Of a stretch of 64,000 bases of DNA, positions 8,820 through 18,614 are shown piece by piece. Under the pieces are notes generated by a model. The model made no database searches and was not told the DNA's origin. It worked only from the letters and a program-made list of their open reading frames with translations. This DNA comes from Bacillota bacterium. GTDB taxonomy: Bacteria > Bacillota > Sulfobacillia > Sulfobacillales > Sulfobacillaceae. Every line of letters begins with the position of its first letter. Position 1 is the stretch's first letter. The position numbers were made by a program, and so were the translations under genes. The stretch is taken from positions 1 to 64,000 of the forward strand of contig JAKACM010000001.1 in NCBI GenBank assembly GCA_021821465.1, in the 5' to 3' direction.

Positions 8820-9067
8820 GGTGACATACTCCCACCCCCTACGCTCACGCTGAGAGGCGGGGCTTTTTGGGACCTGCCCGCTAACGCGCCGGCATAATGA
8901 CCAAGCCATCCCCGTGTGCCCCACGGTTCTTGATGACGGATTAGATTATGCCCGGTATCCGACACCCTTCGTTTTTGAGGTGGATGGCGGCATTTTCGTC
9001 GCGGTCTAATTCTGCTCCACCGTGAGGACACACCCAAATCATCTCCCGCCTAAGAGGTGGGAGACTT
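8820..9067 (-). mobile_element. IS200/IS605-family remnant, internally deleted
   Basis: One end (8820-8880) reads on the minus strand as a C/G hairpin region finishing GGGGGTGGGAGTATGTCAC, the usual right-end layout of IS605-type elements. At the other side (about 9043-9067) a hairpin TCTCCCACCTCTTAGGCGGGAGA resembles another subterminal end. Between them only the 3' end of tnpB is left. No tnpA is present, and most of tnpB and the true left end are lost. Confidence 0.6.
8941..9042 (-). pseudogene. tnpB: tnpB 3' fragment (RuvC/zinc-finger C-terminus)
   Basis: About 33 codons survive in frame. The residues WVCPHGGAELDRDENAAIHLKN match the TnpB C-terminal pattern: the last Cys pair region of the zinc finger, followed by the RuvC III motif DRDxNAAxNL. 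Everything upstream is missing, so no nuclease is made. In TnpB systems the omega-RNA is encoded by this 3' end plus the right end of the element, and both are still here. Confidence 0.7.
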
Positions 9068-9080
9068 CTTGTCGCATGGG

Positions 9081-10034
9081 TTAAAGCACCTGCGAGCATT
9101 TGGTAACGGGAACCAGAGGAGATTCAGAGTGCTTCTTTATACGAATTCTCAAAGGAGAAAAAACCACCATCATAAGATGCCCTCTTTGACTGACCCGGTC
9201 AATCTTCCATCCGGATTTCGCGGCAATAACTTTCAGCTCATTGAAGGAATACAGATGGCCTTCAGGGGCATTCATATACACTTCCAAGAAAAAGACCTTG
9301 GCCTGTGCACCCTCATCTTCTGTAATTACTGCGACCAATCGGCCTTGGGAATGGACCTGCCGCCGTATTTGTTTGAACAATGCAGTTGTTGTCTGGGGTG
9401 TAAAATTTTCTATAAACCGAATTAAACTGACTATATCGTAAGGACCGGCCGGTATTTGACGGCAAACGTCATCACCCACAAGAGTTATGAGCGGGTGTTC
9501 CAGGGTGCCTGAAACTTTTCTGATAGTATCCACGGTATCTATCATCGTGACCTCAATGCCCTGATTTGCCAGCGCCATAGCCAGGGTACCGCTTCCTCCT
9601 CCCACATCCAGCCACCTCCCGGGTTTTGGCAGAGACATGGCTTCTAATATCCATTGGTTCAAGTTTAGACTGGAGTCGCGTAATCTTGCGTCTTCCGAAG
9701 ATTGCACAGCATCCTTCAGAAAATGTCCTCTATTCTGCGTGGAACACTGGCTCATATTCAACCATCGTCGCATAATATCCATGCGGTGTAAGCTTCGTAC
9801 GGCAGGTGGATCCGCTGTCCACCACCATTTTCCACCCTCTTGCTCAATACATCCCAGGTCCTTCAGAACATTGACCAAAAGTGCCCAAGGAACCATGAGA
9901 ACGCTTTGAAACGTGTTCAGATCTCTTGTCGTAGCTCCTATCACCAGTTGATCATATACCCCAGAATTCACGATGGCATAAAGAATTGCATCGGTATAAA
10001 AGTCTTGATTCAATAGGGCCCATTCTCGGGTCAT
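9081..10034 (-). CDS. SAM-dependent O-methyltransferase-like protein
   Basis: 317 residues from an ATG at 10034 with GGAAGGGGAA upstream; the longer track ORF has no better start. An N-terminal winged-helix-like dimerisation part (about 1-110) is followed by a class I methyltransferase domain with the SAM motif LDVGGGSGTLA and the acidic MIDTVD motif. The arrangement resembles the plant-type/hydroxyneurosporene O-methyltransferase family (Methyltransf_2). The substrate is unknown. The polar, Lys-rich C-terminus ends at the edge of the IS605 remnant, so the last residues may have been altered by that insertion. Confidence 0.75.
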   Translation of the reverse strand: MTREWALLNQDFYTDAILYAIVNSGVYDQLVIGATTRDLNTFQSVLMVPWALLVNVLKDLGCIEQEGGKWWWTADPPAVRSLHRMDIMRRWLNMSQCSTQNRGHFLKDAVQSSEDARLRDSSLNLNQWILEAMSLPKPGRWLDVGGGSGTLAMALANQGIEVTMIDTVDTIRKVSGTLEHPLITLVGDDVCRQIPAGPYDIVSLIRFIENFTPQTTTALFKQIRRQVHSQGRLVAVITEDEGAQAKVFFLEVYMNAPEGHLYSFNELKVIAAKSGWKIDRVSQRGHLMMVVFSPLRIRIKKHSESPLVPVTKCSQVL

Positions 10035-10249
10035 GAATATTCCCCTTCCTCTGGCATGGTGTATTCTAGATATACGATGCCATTCCCGAGAAACGTGCAC
10101 GGCCAATAAATTTTAACCTGACTCGAAGGTCATTGCCTGTTAAACTCAATAGACCGAATAGATAGCATTGGCAACAATATAGCCGCGACAGCCCTATTAC
10201 TTTGGTGGAAAAGCCAAAACAACCATTACCACTCGCTTGCGTATCTGGC

Positions 10250-10912
10250 CTAGCCTCCCATCGTCAGCAAATTTTTCATTGCCATCAATCCCATAGGAGC
10301 TATAAACACACCCAATACATTAAGCAACAAGAGTGCTGGCAGTATGGTTAACAAGAGAGGATCCGACTGTTTTCTCAAAGCATCCTCAAGCGCCAATTGT
10401 TCTTCCATATCCCATGCCTGCGTGATGACATCCTCGGCTTGTAATCCGTTTTGGTAACCGTAAACCATCATGGTTGTCACCAATTCCGACTCAGCTCCAG
10501 GATACTTTGCCCGAAACTGGGAAAACACCGATGAATCAGCATGCTGCGATCCGATAACCTTAGCTAATGTCTCTATATCCGTCGCAACTTCAGGGACGGC
10601 TAAGACCGCCTGGTCGACAGCTTGCCAAAATGTCATCCCGGCGCTTAAAAAGAATGCTGCAGTTCTCCAAAACTTTACAAGCTCCCAACGTCTTTTGCGA
10701 ACCATTTTACGGCTTAATGGGCGATCCCAGAACCCGATCAAACCAACGAGAATAGTGAGGACGAGAAGAACAGCGCTTTGCAAATTCGCCTGCCACAACC
10801 AAAACGGGAAGAGACCGAAGCCGATCCAAAGCAGATTATCGGAACGAAAGCGATGATTCTTAACGGAACTTGCAAAAATTCCCCAACACACCGCGGCAGC
10901 CATCGTATTCAT
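10250..10912 (-). CDS. tadC: Flp pilus assembly membrane protein TadC-like
   Basis: 220 residues with membrane helices near 25-70 and 190-215 around a cytoplasmic type II secretion F domain (about 85-185). It begins four bases inside the end of tadB, which implies translational coupling. TadC and TadB form the inner-membrane platform on which the TadA ATPase works. It is shorter than many TadC proteins (about 300). No pilin, peptidase or secretin gene follows; those parts must lie elsewhere. Confidence 0.8.
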   Translation of the reverse strand: MNTMAAAVCWGIFASSVKNHRFRSDNLLWIGFGLFPFWLWQANLQSAVLLVLTILVGLIGFWDRPLSRKMVRKRRWELVKFWRTAAFFLSAGMTFWQAVDQAVLAVPEVATDIETLAKVIGSQHADSSVFSQFRAKYPGAESELVTTMMVYGYQNGLQAEDVITQAWDMEEQLALEDALRKQSDPLLLTILPALLLLNVLGVFIAPMGLMAMKNLLTMGG

Positions 10913-11619
10913 AATGACGTCTCGTTTCGGATATGGGCCGCAAAAATTTGAAGCACAGAAAAACTGACTAGTGCAATAAATGCTAGGACCAAATGACCAA
11001 GGCCCGTAGTGGTCAATACCTTGTAAAACTCGGGAAGAACAAAAGCAAATAGGAGTAAAATGGCATAGGGTGCAACTATTAAAATAAGAACGGTCGATTC
11101 AATGGCCATTTCATCAAGTCGGCGCTGAAATTGCCAGCGTCGAGTTAAAGCCATGTGCTTAAGAACATGATCGATGATATTGTCTAGTGCGCCGCCATAG
11201 CGATTTGCTAAGCGGGCAGATTGTGCAACGACTCTCATAGCATCGGTATGCCATTTCATTGCCAATTCATCAAGCACCACTTGAGGATCTGCATGAAGAC
11301 GAATGGTTGAATCGGAACGCGCCACATCATCCAAGGCAAAGGCTAGACTGCCCCGAGCTTTGAGCATGCGTCCCAGTCGCTGAAGGAACAATTCGGTTTC
11401 TTGACCATCCAATTCGGATTGACGGCGCCTGCGTCGACTCTTCCAAAAACTGTCCAATCCCCAAACCATGATTAGAAACGCCAAGGCAACACTGTGATTG
11501 GCAATCAAAAGCGATGCCAAGCTGGCCCAAGGTAAGAATATTGGACGATAAGACGGCGATAAAAGACCTCTCGCCGTTAATCCTAGCAGCCCCGCGCTTA
11601 AAATAACCGAACTATGCAT
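10909..11619 (-). CDS. tadB: Flp pilus assembly membrane protein TadB-like
   Basis: 236 residues. N-terminal hydrophobic segments (about 5-55) precede the type II secretion F domain (about 75-190), and two helices close the protein. It overlaps tadA upstream by eight bases and tadC downstream by four, so the three are one operon. It is the partner of TadC in the Tad platform. Confidence 0.8.
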   Translation of the reverse strand: MHSSVILSAGLLGLTARGLLSPSYRPIFLPWASLASLLIANHSVALAFLIMVWGLDSFWKSRRRRRQSELDGQETELFLQRLGRMLKARGSLAFALDDVARSDSTIRLHADPQVVLDELAMKWHTDAMRVVAQSARLANRYGGALDNIIDHVLKHMALTRRWQFQRRLDEMAIESTVLILIVAPYAILLLFAFVLPEFYKVLTTTGLGHLVLAFIALVSFSVLQIFAAHIRNETSL

Positions 11620-12742
11620 AAAATCGCCCTACCTTGACAAACCCAGGTGCTTGGCCCGTTTGGTACTGCCATATTGCGTTCATTTGATTCTGAAGTGGTT
11701 GCTGGACCGATTCAATCCGGCGAACACCATCGGGATAACGACGAACATAGATAATGATATCAAGGGTTTCCCGGATTTGTTCAGTCAGCCGATCAAAAGA
11801 AATTCCCAACTGGCGGCGGGAACACATCCGAGCCAGTCGCAAAATCGTATCGGCACCTCCAGACTGGCTGTGAACTGTTGACAGACTTCCTAAATGGCCT
11901 GTGGACATGGCTTCAATTAGTTCCATGGCCTCCTCGCCCCGAACTTCGCCAACAATGATCCGGTCCGGCCGCATTCGCAAGGAATTAATTACCAAATCAT
12001 AGATCGAATAATGGCGGTTCATCTCTAAACTGACCGTGTTAGCATGATTCAGATTCAGTTCCCGCACATCTTCAATCGTAATCAAACGCTCATCTTCGCC
12101 AATCACGGACGTCAACAGTCGCAGCAGTGACGTTTTGCCCGATCCCGCACCCCCGGCGACCAGAATGTTTCGCCGTTCTTTAATGAATGTGATGAAATCC
12201 TCCCACAATTCCATACTTAGGGACCCGTTCAATAAGTAATCGTCCAAACTCAGGGGTTCCTGCCGGGCCCTCCTTATGGTAATTGTCGGCTGATCTGCGA
12301 CCGGCGGCAACACACAATGGATGCGGGAACCATCGACGAGTTGGGCATCACATAGGGGGGACTCGGTATTGAGCACGCGCCCCGCTCGGCTGGCGAGCCG
12401 CTGTGCCAAAAGAGCTACATCTTCGGGCGTATCAAAGTGCTGCTTCACCTGTTCAATGTGTCCGTCTCGCTCACAGAAAATCCGTTCCGGACCATTCACC
12501 ATAATATCGGTCACCTTATCATCGGTGAGCAACGCATCCAGCGGCCCCAACCCCGTGAGCCGGTTGAGCAACGAGCGCCGGTATAGGGTCATGGCGGACA
12601 GATCCAAGCCTTCTTCCCCAATCACTTGGTTAATAGCCTCTTCCAATTGGTTTAGACGGTCGCGATCCCATACCAAATGGCGCAACAATTGAGGATAGCG
12701 GGACTGCACCGCTTCTTGCCAGTGATCGACGTACTGCCCCAT
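11612..12742 (-). CDS. tadA: Tad/VirB11-type secretion ATPase
   Basis: 376 residues from the ATG at 12742; the track extends to 12919 but that part has no typical start and poor family character, although a good SD (GAGGAGG) without a usable codon sits at about 12837. Motifs: Walker [12 protein letters not shown] (Lys about 203), Asp box TIEDVRELN, Walker B region [14 protein letters not shown] with the Glu, and the His-box [11 protein letters not shown]. The family forms hexamers that drive Flp pilus assembly (CpaF/TadA) and is also kin to T4SS VirB11, which matters because a VirB-like locus without its own VirB11 lies at 36536-42441. Confidence 0.9.
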   Translation of the reverse strand: MGQYVDHWQEAVQSRYPQLLRHLVWDRDRLNQLEEAINQVIGEEGLDLSAMTLYRRSLLNRLTGLGPLDALLTDDKVTDIMVNGPERIFCERDGHIEQVKQHFDTPEDVALLAQRLASRAGRVLNTESPLCDAQLVDGSRIHCVLPPVADQPTITIRRARQEPLSLDDYLLNGSLSMELWEDFITFIKERRNILVAGGAGSGKTSLLRLLTSVIGEDERLITIEDVRELNLNHANTVSLEMNRHYSIYDLVINSLRMRPDRIIVGEVRGEEAMELIEAMSTGHLGSLSTVHSQSGGADTILRLARMCSRRQLGISFDRLTEQIRETLDIIIYVRRYPDGVRRIESVQQPLQNQMNAIWQYQTGQAPGFVKVGRFYA

Positions 12743-12925
12743 AGCCGTGGCTTCTTCCTGGGCGTGCCGTCCCCATACAGTGGTTGTATCAACGGAATCG
12801 TCTGGTTTCCATGAATATTTGTTCGTGACGTTGACCTCCTCGCTAAGCGTGTCTCCATCATACTGGAGGATTGTGCCACAGAACCTGTCAGGAGCGCTTC
12901 CGTGGGAATTAGCGCCCAATGCTCA

Positions 12926-13175
12926 TTCATGTCTGGGCCACGACCTGGCCAGACGCATCAATTAAGTATACGGCCACTTCCACGTCCTGACGCAATTTGA
13001 ACCGAAGAGCCACCTGCCAATCCCAAGTACATTACGAAGAAAAGAAGGTGTCTAACCAGTGTGTTGCAGCACTGCAACGGCGGTGTCAAACCGCGGTATT
13101 TTCTGTACAACTGAAGAAGGCACGCCGTTTTTGGCTAATTCGACTACACACTTGATAATATAAGTCATATCTTAG
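12926..13175 (-). pseudogene. Relic of a cbiD 3' end
   Basis: The minus strand encodes LRQDVEVAVYLIDASGQVVAQT followed by a stop, almost the same as the C-terminus of the intact CbiD encoded at 17442-18590 (LRQDVEVAVYLIDTSGQVMAQ). The DNA match is also clear over about 60 bases. Further upstream, in another frame, LAKNGVPSS resembles the CbiD piece LAMKNGVPLS. Stops and frame changes show it is not functional. It has the same orientation as cbiD and lies about 4.3 kb beyond it, so the two ends flank the insert between them. Confidence 0.65.
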
Positions 13176-13248
13176 ATCCTTCTAATATTGGCATATTGTT
13201 ACTGATGAACTGAGAGATTATGGGGCACAGGAACATTCAGAGTACAAG

Positions 13249-13275
13249 AAAACTGTCGGGGGTCCCGACAGTTTT
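13249..13275. terminator. Strong hairpin, possible bidirectional terminator
   Basis: A perfect 12-bp stem AAAACTGTCGGG / CCCGACAGTTTT with a 3-base loop. The A/T ends give short U runs on both strands. No intact gene ends beside it, so it may terminate read-through from a lost gene or mark an element edge. The DNA from 13276 to 13555 shows no gene. Confidence 0.55.
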
Positions 13276-13555
13276 CGTTGGATTGCGAATCTCCGGCATT
13301 TTGTGTCCGATTTTACCACACTCTACTGAAGGAATTGAACCTGAGTCATCTTATGAAATCTATTCGACTAAAGCTTCAAAATCTATCGTACACCCCAAGC
13401 ATGTCGATCTCGGGCTCCACCATGGATCGGGGTTTCACACGACTTGCGCGCAACGAAGTCGTTATCCCTTTTGTCAACTTACGCGGTTTTTGTCATTCTT
13501 TATGACCGAATAAAATAACGCTTCCCGAACCATACCTCAACCATATTAATCGTAC

Positions 13556-14464
13556 TTAAGTTTTCTGGGGATCGCCTGGAAGACGGCAGAGTCGTGATGG
13601 AATTTCAGTTTTGGCCTCCTCCAGAAATCGGAGAACGCGTCCCACGGCTTCTTTAATCGCACCGAGGTTGGAGGAATAAGGGGGCAAAAACACCAGGGGG
13701 AGCGCGGAATGATCCGCTAAAAAGGGGGCCAACGCCTGGGCATGATGGATCTTGGCATGGTCAAGAATCCGGTAGATCCGCTGACCGACGTAGGGATTCA
13801 GGACCCCTTGCAGAAATTGTTGAAAAGTCTCTGCAGTCGATTCGGCGTATTGTTCTACTATCACGTCACCGGTCGCGGGAGCGACCGTTCCCATGAGAAT
13901 AGCGGCCGCGTGGCGGCCGGTGGTTTTAATTTTCTTCTGTTTCCCACATAGCGCCCCTGTGGCACCAATGGCTTGATCGTCTCGATGTGCGCTTCCTCTT
14001 CAAAGAGCCAGAGATCGTAGGGCGTCAGGTTTTTTTTAATTCTTACAAGGCGTCCCGAAGACTTGTTGCTTGATGGGATCGGCCTGGTCTAAGACATACG
14101 GGGGACGAGTCCCGCGAAAACCATGGCGGTGAAGCCCTTGGGTACATCCCGCTCGACTCATGGGAATGCCGTAGCGATCGTGCAAAAATGCTTGAAACAC
14201 GCGGGTGTCCCCATTCGCCGATTCTCCGTAGCCCGCTGCCTGGGGCGATTCCTGAAGCCGTGGGCAAAGTTGTTCGACGATCTCGGGAGGAATTTTTGGG
14301 GGCTTGCCGGGGCTTTTGCCAGACATTAAGGCACCCGGTCCTCCTGGATTCCCACTGACCCCATAACTTCTCACCGTTTCTCCCGTGATCTCAAGAATAT
14401 CGGACACCGCCGTGGCGGGATATCCTTCCCAGACCAACCGAACGGCCATGAGGCGAACGCGCAT
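13556..14464 (-). pseudogene. IS630-family transposase, frameshifted
   Basis: Three frames must be joined. The N-terminal part (14036-14464) has an HTH (LMAVRLVWEGYPATAVSDIL). A middle piece without its own track ORF reads LTPYDLWLFEEEAHIE, with the first acidic residues of the DDE fold. The C-terminal part (13556-13894) has ILDHAKIHHAQALAPFL and LPPYSSNLGAIKE, the last catalytic region, already degraded. Breaks coincide with A-rich runs near 14030 and 13930. It is not expected to make active protein. The end repeats are not evident. Confidence 0.85.
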
Positions 14465-14995
14465 GCGCCCAGACTCCGTCTACTTTTCGAGCTTCCGCAC
14501 ACTGTGTAGAGAAAATCCATGAATCGTAATGATCTTGACCACGTCAGTTCCCTCCCTACCCTACAATTCGGTAGAGAGGGTGAAAAATCCTTTGAGTAAG
14601 AGAAATGGACAACTTATGGACGAGTTATATAGAGTGTGGGTGCCGTAAACGGCGTTTCGTTAACTTGACGTTTCCAATCTGGGTGAAGCGACGTATGATG
14701 TCACTCACCATCATCGCTGTGGGATGGCATGCGAATTCGAATACGATGGCCATCGACGATCCAGAGACTGTCGGGTTGCATGAATGTATTATTGAGGGCT
14801 AAGAGCCATCGCCACACGCCCACGTCCCGTGGCCGTCACCCCCGTTTCCTTTAACCGGAATACCACAATCCGGCGTTCCGGGTGGGTATTCCACGAATGA
14901 TCGACCCCACTACCGAAAATAAAACTCACGCCCGGATTATCATAACCCCTTCAAAAACTGAAAAGAACGTGAAAACTCATGATAAAATAACTCTT
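14465..14995. other. Intergenic region upstream of the MFS gene
   Basis: No supported gene. It has a hairpin CCCTCCCTACC / GGTAGAGAGGG at 14550-14580 with one mismatch, possibly an insertion-sequence end or terminator. On the minus strand near 14710-14790 a short run MQPDSLWIVDGHRIRIRM looks like the relic of a coding sequence that I cannot place. The AT-rich stretch 14920-14995 probably holds the MFS promoter. Confidence 0.35.
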
Positions 14996-16258
14996 ATGTG
15001 TAAAACCTCATTGCAGGCAACTCGCCCCGACTCGTTGTGGCGTAGTCGTCCTTTTCGGTCTTTCTACTCGGCACAGGTTGTATCCTATTTCGGAGATAGC
15101 ATGCTCACATTGGCCTTGCCGTTTCTCGTCTTGCAATTGACCGGATCCGGTATTTTAATGGGGGTCGTGGGGATGGCCGAGACTTTGCCATTGTTTCTGT
15201 TCGCGATTCCGGCAGGACTCTTGGCAGACTGGGGGGACAGACACTCGCTCATCATTATGGCAGATTTCGGGCGTGCGGCACTCTGGATATTGATTCCTGT
15301 GAGTTTGTGGCTGAATCATGGAGTGATGATCACCATTTTGTTCGTCGTCTTCATAACGTCACTGCTGGGCGTCGTATTCAACAGTGCCTACCTAGGCAGC
15401 GAGCAAGCCCTTTGGCCGACCTCTCAGCTTAATTTCGTCAACAGTTATATAGAAGCCGGTGAAAGTGCAGCGTATATGATTGGTCCTGTGATCACGGGGG
15501 CCATGATTCACTTTTGGAGCATTACCGTACCGCTAATTCTCAATGCACTGTCTTTCGCTCTTTCCGGATCGCTCTTAAGAAAAGTCATTCCCCGTTCGCC
15601 GACGACCCCTTTATCTTCGTTGGCTCCATCATGGTCCTCAATTACAAAGGACATGAAAGAGGCGATGTCTTGGATTCGAAAAAATTCTCTTCTCAAAGAG
15701 GCCACAATCTTATGGGCTTTTCACCGCTTAATTTTTGCCTCATTGATTCCGGCTTTGACATATCTGGTCATCCACTCATTTCATGATTCTTCACCCTATC
15801 TGGGATTAATTATTACACTCTATGCCGCCGGATCCCTTGTCGGTACGTTCCTTCAACCGCACACTCCCGGACAGTGGCCGTTATGGAATTTTGTGGCCAT
15901 GGCACTCTCTGGAATCGCAGCCTGCGTTGCCGGATTGTGGGGTGCAATCCCCTGGGTGCTAATGGCGAGCATCGGAAGCCTTGGCTGCAGCGAAGGATAT
16001 ATTCTTGTGTATTATTTGACGAAACGCAGCATGGAATCTCAGCCGTCCCTGAGTGGACGCATTTACAGTATCACTGCGGGAATAACTCAGGGTTTTGGAT
16101 CCCTGGGATTTCTCATCACAGGGACACTATTAAGTCTATTGGGTGCTCCCCAGACTTGGGATGTTATGGGGACATCAGCCTTATTGACTGCCGCGATGTT
16201 CATAATATCAAGGTGGGGGAAAACACCAGAAACCGACTTGCCAAAGCGACCGAGTTGA
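14996..16258 (+). CDS. MFS efflux transporter (EntS/MFS_3-like)
   Basis: About 420 residues from ATG 14996; the track start at 14882 adds a polar segment with no membrane or family features, and GTG 14969 is another option. About twelve hydrophobic segments are seen. The first has SFYSAQVVSYFGDSMLTLALPFLVLQLTGS, and the loop after helix 2 has AGLLADWGDRHSL, the MFS loop 2-3 signature. The subgroup exports drugs, macrolides or siderophores in other bacteria. It is convergent with the ANT(6) gene in a transfer-prone insert, which fits a resistance role but does not prove one. Confidence 0.8.
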   Translation: MCKTSLQATRPDSLWRSRPFRSFYSAQVVSYFGDSMLTLALPFLVLQLTGSGILMGVVGMAETLPLFLFAIPAGLLADWGDRHSLIIMADFGRAALWILIPVSLWLNHGVMITILFVVFITSLLGVVFNSAYLGSEQALWPTSQLNFVNSYIEAGESAAYMIGPVITGAMIHFWSITVPLILNALSFALSGSLLRKVIPRSPTTPLSSLAPSWSSITKDMKEAMSWIRKNSLLKEATILWAFHRLIFASLIPALTYLVIHSFHDSSPYLGLIITLYAAGSLVGTFLQPHTPGQWPLWNFVAMALSGIAACVAGLWGAIPWVLMASIGSLGCSEGYILVYYLTKRSMESQPSLSGRIYSITAGITQGFGSLGFLITGTLLSLLGAPQTWDVMGTSALLTAAMFIISRWGKTPETDLPKRPS

Positions 16259-16380
16259 TGTCATTGGGAAATTCTTGCGCAATTCCGCTTCAAAGACCGT
16301 ATATGCGTTCGATAGTTGAGATTTGTAAGACGATCGCGGGAAAATCATCTGACTCGAAAAGTTCCATCTAAAAAGGTCGC

Positions 16381-17247
16381 CTAAAATGTGGGTTCAATAT
16401 CCGTTGATATCTTTCTTACGTATCGGAGATAACCCGAAACTCTCTGATCGTCCAAGATCGGATACGTGTACCCCAATGCCCTTGCCACAACCAATGCCAT
16501 GTCACGAAACAGCTCACATGTTGTGAACAACGCTTTCCAACGATTTTCATACTCACTATCCAAAAAGGTCATTAAGTATGTCGCCCAGATGTTCGGTGGC
16601 AGATACTGTTCAAAATACTTCTCGCCGGCTCCAACATTGGCCGAAAAGTTCGTGTCCACCCCGACAAACCACTTCAGCATCAACGTCGACATATCCCTCA
16701 CCGGATGTTCGAACATAAAGTTCGCATAGGGCAGCTGCCGTCTCGCCAAACCCTTGGCGACATATGTGCTTACCCACCAAAATTCGTTGCAACAAGACGA
16801 AAACTCGCGTTTGGTTGGGGACTTAATGAGATAGTCACTGTCATTTGCCGGTGGAAGTTTTCCGAACATGCCATCTTTGTCCATCAACAATACACTTAAA
16901 CTCTCTGGCCTATATTGGTCCAATTTTTCCAAGGGATACAGTGTCAGATCCATTCGATTTCCGTCTGCGAAAAGCATCAGAAACGCAAATGCATCTCTGT
17001 TACTCAGAGACAATACGTTTTCATCAGGAGTTTGCATCATGATTAATTCCCCGAAATTTCTGATCCAGCTTCGATCCCGTACCAATTTATTCATTGATGA
17101 CATAATATAAACGATGTCGTAGTCCTGAAAAATATCGGATTTGGTGTGGGGATTTACCCAGGAGCCATTCATAAACACAGCCCGTATCCGCGGATCCTCG
17201 GATGCGAACTTTAAGACGGCATTCAATATTTCTGATTCGGTTCTCAC
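16381..17247 (-). CDS. Aminoglycoside 6-adenylyltransferase, ANT(6)-like
   Basis: 288 residues from a GTG at 17247 with GGAGGGG upstream, close to the 284-300 usual for AadE/AadK. The nucleotidyltransferase motif is NGSWVNP...QDYDIVY, with the metal-binding Asp pair, followed by DGNRMDLTLYP carrying the third acid. The C-terminal helical domain has the RDMSTLMLKWFVGVDTNFSANVGAGEKYFEQYL block found in the streptomycin adenylyltransferase family. It should transfer AMP to streptomycin-type drugs. Native chromosomal homologues are common in Firmicutes, so resistance is a prediction. Confidence 0.88.
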   Translation of the reverse strand: MRTESEILNAVLKFASEDPRIRAVFMNGSWVNPHTKSDIFQDYDIVYIMSSMNKLVRDRSWIRNFGELIMMQTPDENVLSLSNRDAFAFLMLFADGNRMDLTLYPLEKLDQYRPESLSVLLMDKDGMFGKLPPANDSDYLIKSPTKREFSSCCNEFWWVSTYVAKGLARRQLPYANFMFEHPVRDMSTLMLKWFVGVDTNFSANVGAGEKYFEQYLPPNIWATYLMTFLDSEYENRWKALFTTCELFRDMALVVARALGYTYPILDDQRVSGYLRYVRKISTDIEPTF

Positions 17248-17359
17248 CGATTCCCCTCCGATCTTCTTCATAAGTCGGGACTCTAACAATGGCCACAGTC
17301 TATCACTCTCACAGATGTATCTCAATCTACCCAAAATTATCGCGGTGCTAAGTCGAGTC

Positions 17360-17392
17360 GTTATAACTCCGTGCGGGGTCCAAAGTTATAAC
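17360..17392. promoter_or_regulatory. Two GTTATAAC palindromes upstream of the ANT(6) gene
   Basis: The self-complementary octamer GTTATAAC occurs at 17360-17367 and 17385-17392, 25 bases apart start to start. It lies about 113 bases upstream of the ANT(6) start, between it and the end of cbiD. Spacing near two helical turns suggests a repressor or activator site; no regulator is identified. Confidence 0.35.
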
Positions 17393-17441
17393 AAATGAGT
17401 GGTTTTTGACACTACCCCTAAGAATGATATGCAATGCTCAA

Positions 17442-18590
17442 TTATGTTGGTCCGCTCTGGGCCATGACCTGCCCCGAAGTGTCGATTAAATATACGGCTA
17501 CTTCGACATCTTGACGCAATTGCGAGAGTAGAGAAGCCCGTGCCTCCTTCACCAAAGCGGCCAAAAACATAGGAAACCGGCGACCTCGTTCTATGGCCCC
17601 CGAAGCGGTGGTACATTGCTGCATTTCGAGCCGCAATGACAAAGGCACTCCATTTTTCATAGCCAAGTTGAGAAGCGATGCCATATCTGCCCTCGACTCC
17701 CGAGCATGAAGATCCAAAGCGCCTTGTGCCACTTTCGTCAACTTGCCCGGCATAGCTACAAACACGACGCGCCGAACGTTGGGACGGATATTCACCACAT
17801 GCAGTGCATAGCCTAAAAATCGCGCCACTTCCACCACGGATTCAGCGGGCTCTGATGAAAAATGGGTATCGGCCCACTCTTTTGTCCGGGATCCTGTGAC
17901 TAAGATCACTTGGGAACTACTTGCACACGCCACCTTCGTCGCTAACACCACCGAGGCTTTCCATGACGACAGAGAATAAGGACGCACCACGCCGGTGGTA
18001 CCCAAAATTGATATGCCCCCGATAATGCCTAGCCGCGAGTTGTCTGTTCTTTGAGCAATGTCCTCGCCATCTTGAACGCTGACCAAGATTTTCAGTCCGG
18101 AGGAGGATCCGTGAACTAATTGGCCTAGAATCTTTTCTTTCGCCTTTTGGGCCTCGTAGATAATCATCTTTTGGGGAATTCGATTAATGGCAGCCGCCCC
18201 TAGGGGCAAGTCCAGCCCCGGTCGGGTAACACGCCCCACTCCCTCCCCTCCATCTAAGATCAGACCCGGAGAAGATAAGACTTGAACTGTCACGGTAATC
18301 AATGCGCCGTGGGTTGCATCGGGATCGTCCCCTCCGTCTTTTTGGATTGTACAGCTTGCCTCAATACCGGGTTTTAACAGCGACGATTGATATACGGAAA
18401 GATGAGCCCTTTTCCCTATGGGAAGGGTCACGGTAATGTCAGGGGAAATCCGGTTCTCGATAAGTAACATCAAAGCCCCTACAGTGGCAGCTTGCGCACA
18501 GGTTCCGGTGGTAAATCCTTGACGTAATCGCTTCATCCGGCCATCAATCATCACGTTTTCATACATCGACCCGAGATAGAGGTCCTCCAA
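17442..18590 (-). CDS. cbiD: Cobalt-precorrin-5B C1-methyltransferase
   Basis: 382 residues. The N-terminal signature LRQGFTTGTCAQAATVGAL and the inner GGDDPDATHGALI and GGISILGTTGVVRPYS blocks identify CbiD, the SAM-dependent C1 methylase of the early-cobalt (anaerobic) pathway. A TTG start follows a GGGGG ribosome site by about ten bases; an ATG eight codons in is an alternative. It is the last gene of the cobalamin operon. Its final codons are duplicated as a relic 4.3 kb away. Confidence 0.93.
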   Translation of the reverse strand: MEDLYLGSMYENVMIDGRMKRLRQGFTTGTCAQAATVGALMLLIENRISPDITVTLPIGKRAHLSVYQSSLLKPGIEASCTIQKDGGDDPDATHGALITVTVQVLSSPGLILDGGEGVGRVTRPGLDLPLGAAAINRIPQKMIIYEAQKAKEKILGQLVHGSSSGLKILVSVQDGEDIAQRTDNSRLGIIGGISILGTTGVVRPYSLSSWKASVVLATKVACASSSQVILVTGSRTKEWADTHFSSEPAESVVEVARFLGYALHVVNIRPNVRRVVFVAMPGKLTKVAQGALDLHARESRADMASLLNLAMKNGVPLSLRLEMQQCTTASGAIERGRRFPMFLAALVKEARASLLSQLRQDVEVAVYLIDTSGQVMAQSGPT

Positions 18591-18614
18591 AAATAACTGA
18601 CCCCCTTCTTTTCG

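Noticed and set aside
12652-12930. Minus-strand ORF of 92 codons at the tadA start
   Set aside because: It shares the DNA with the 5' part of the tadA frame, has no family features and its ATG has no clear ribosome site.
13220-13513. Overlapping plus-strand ORFs of 97 and 75 codons
   Set aside because: Neither has a ribosome site or recognisable residues; they start around a terminator hairpin.
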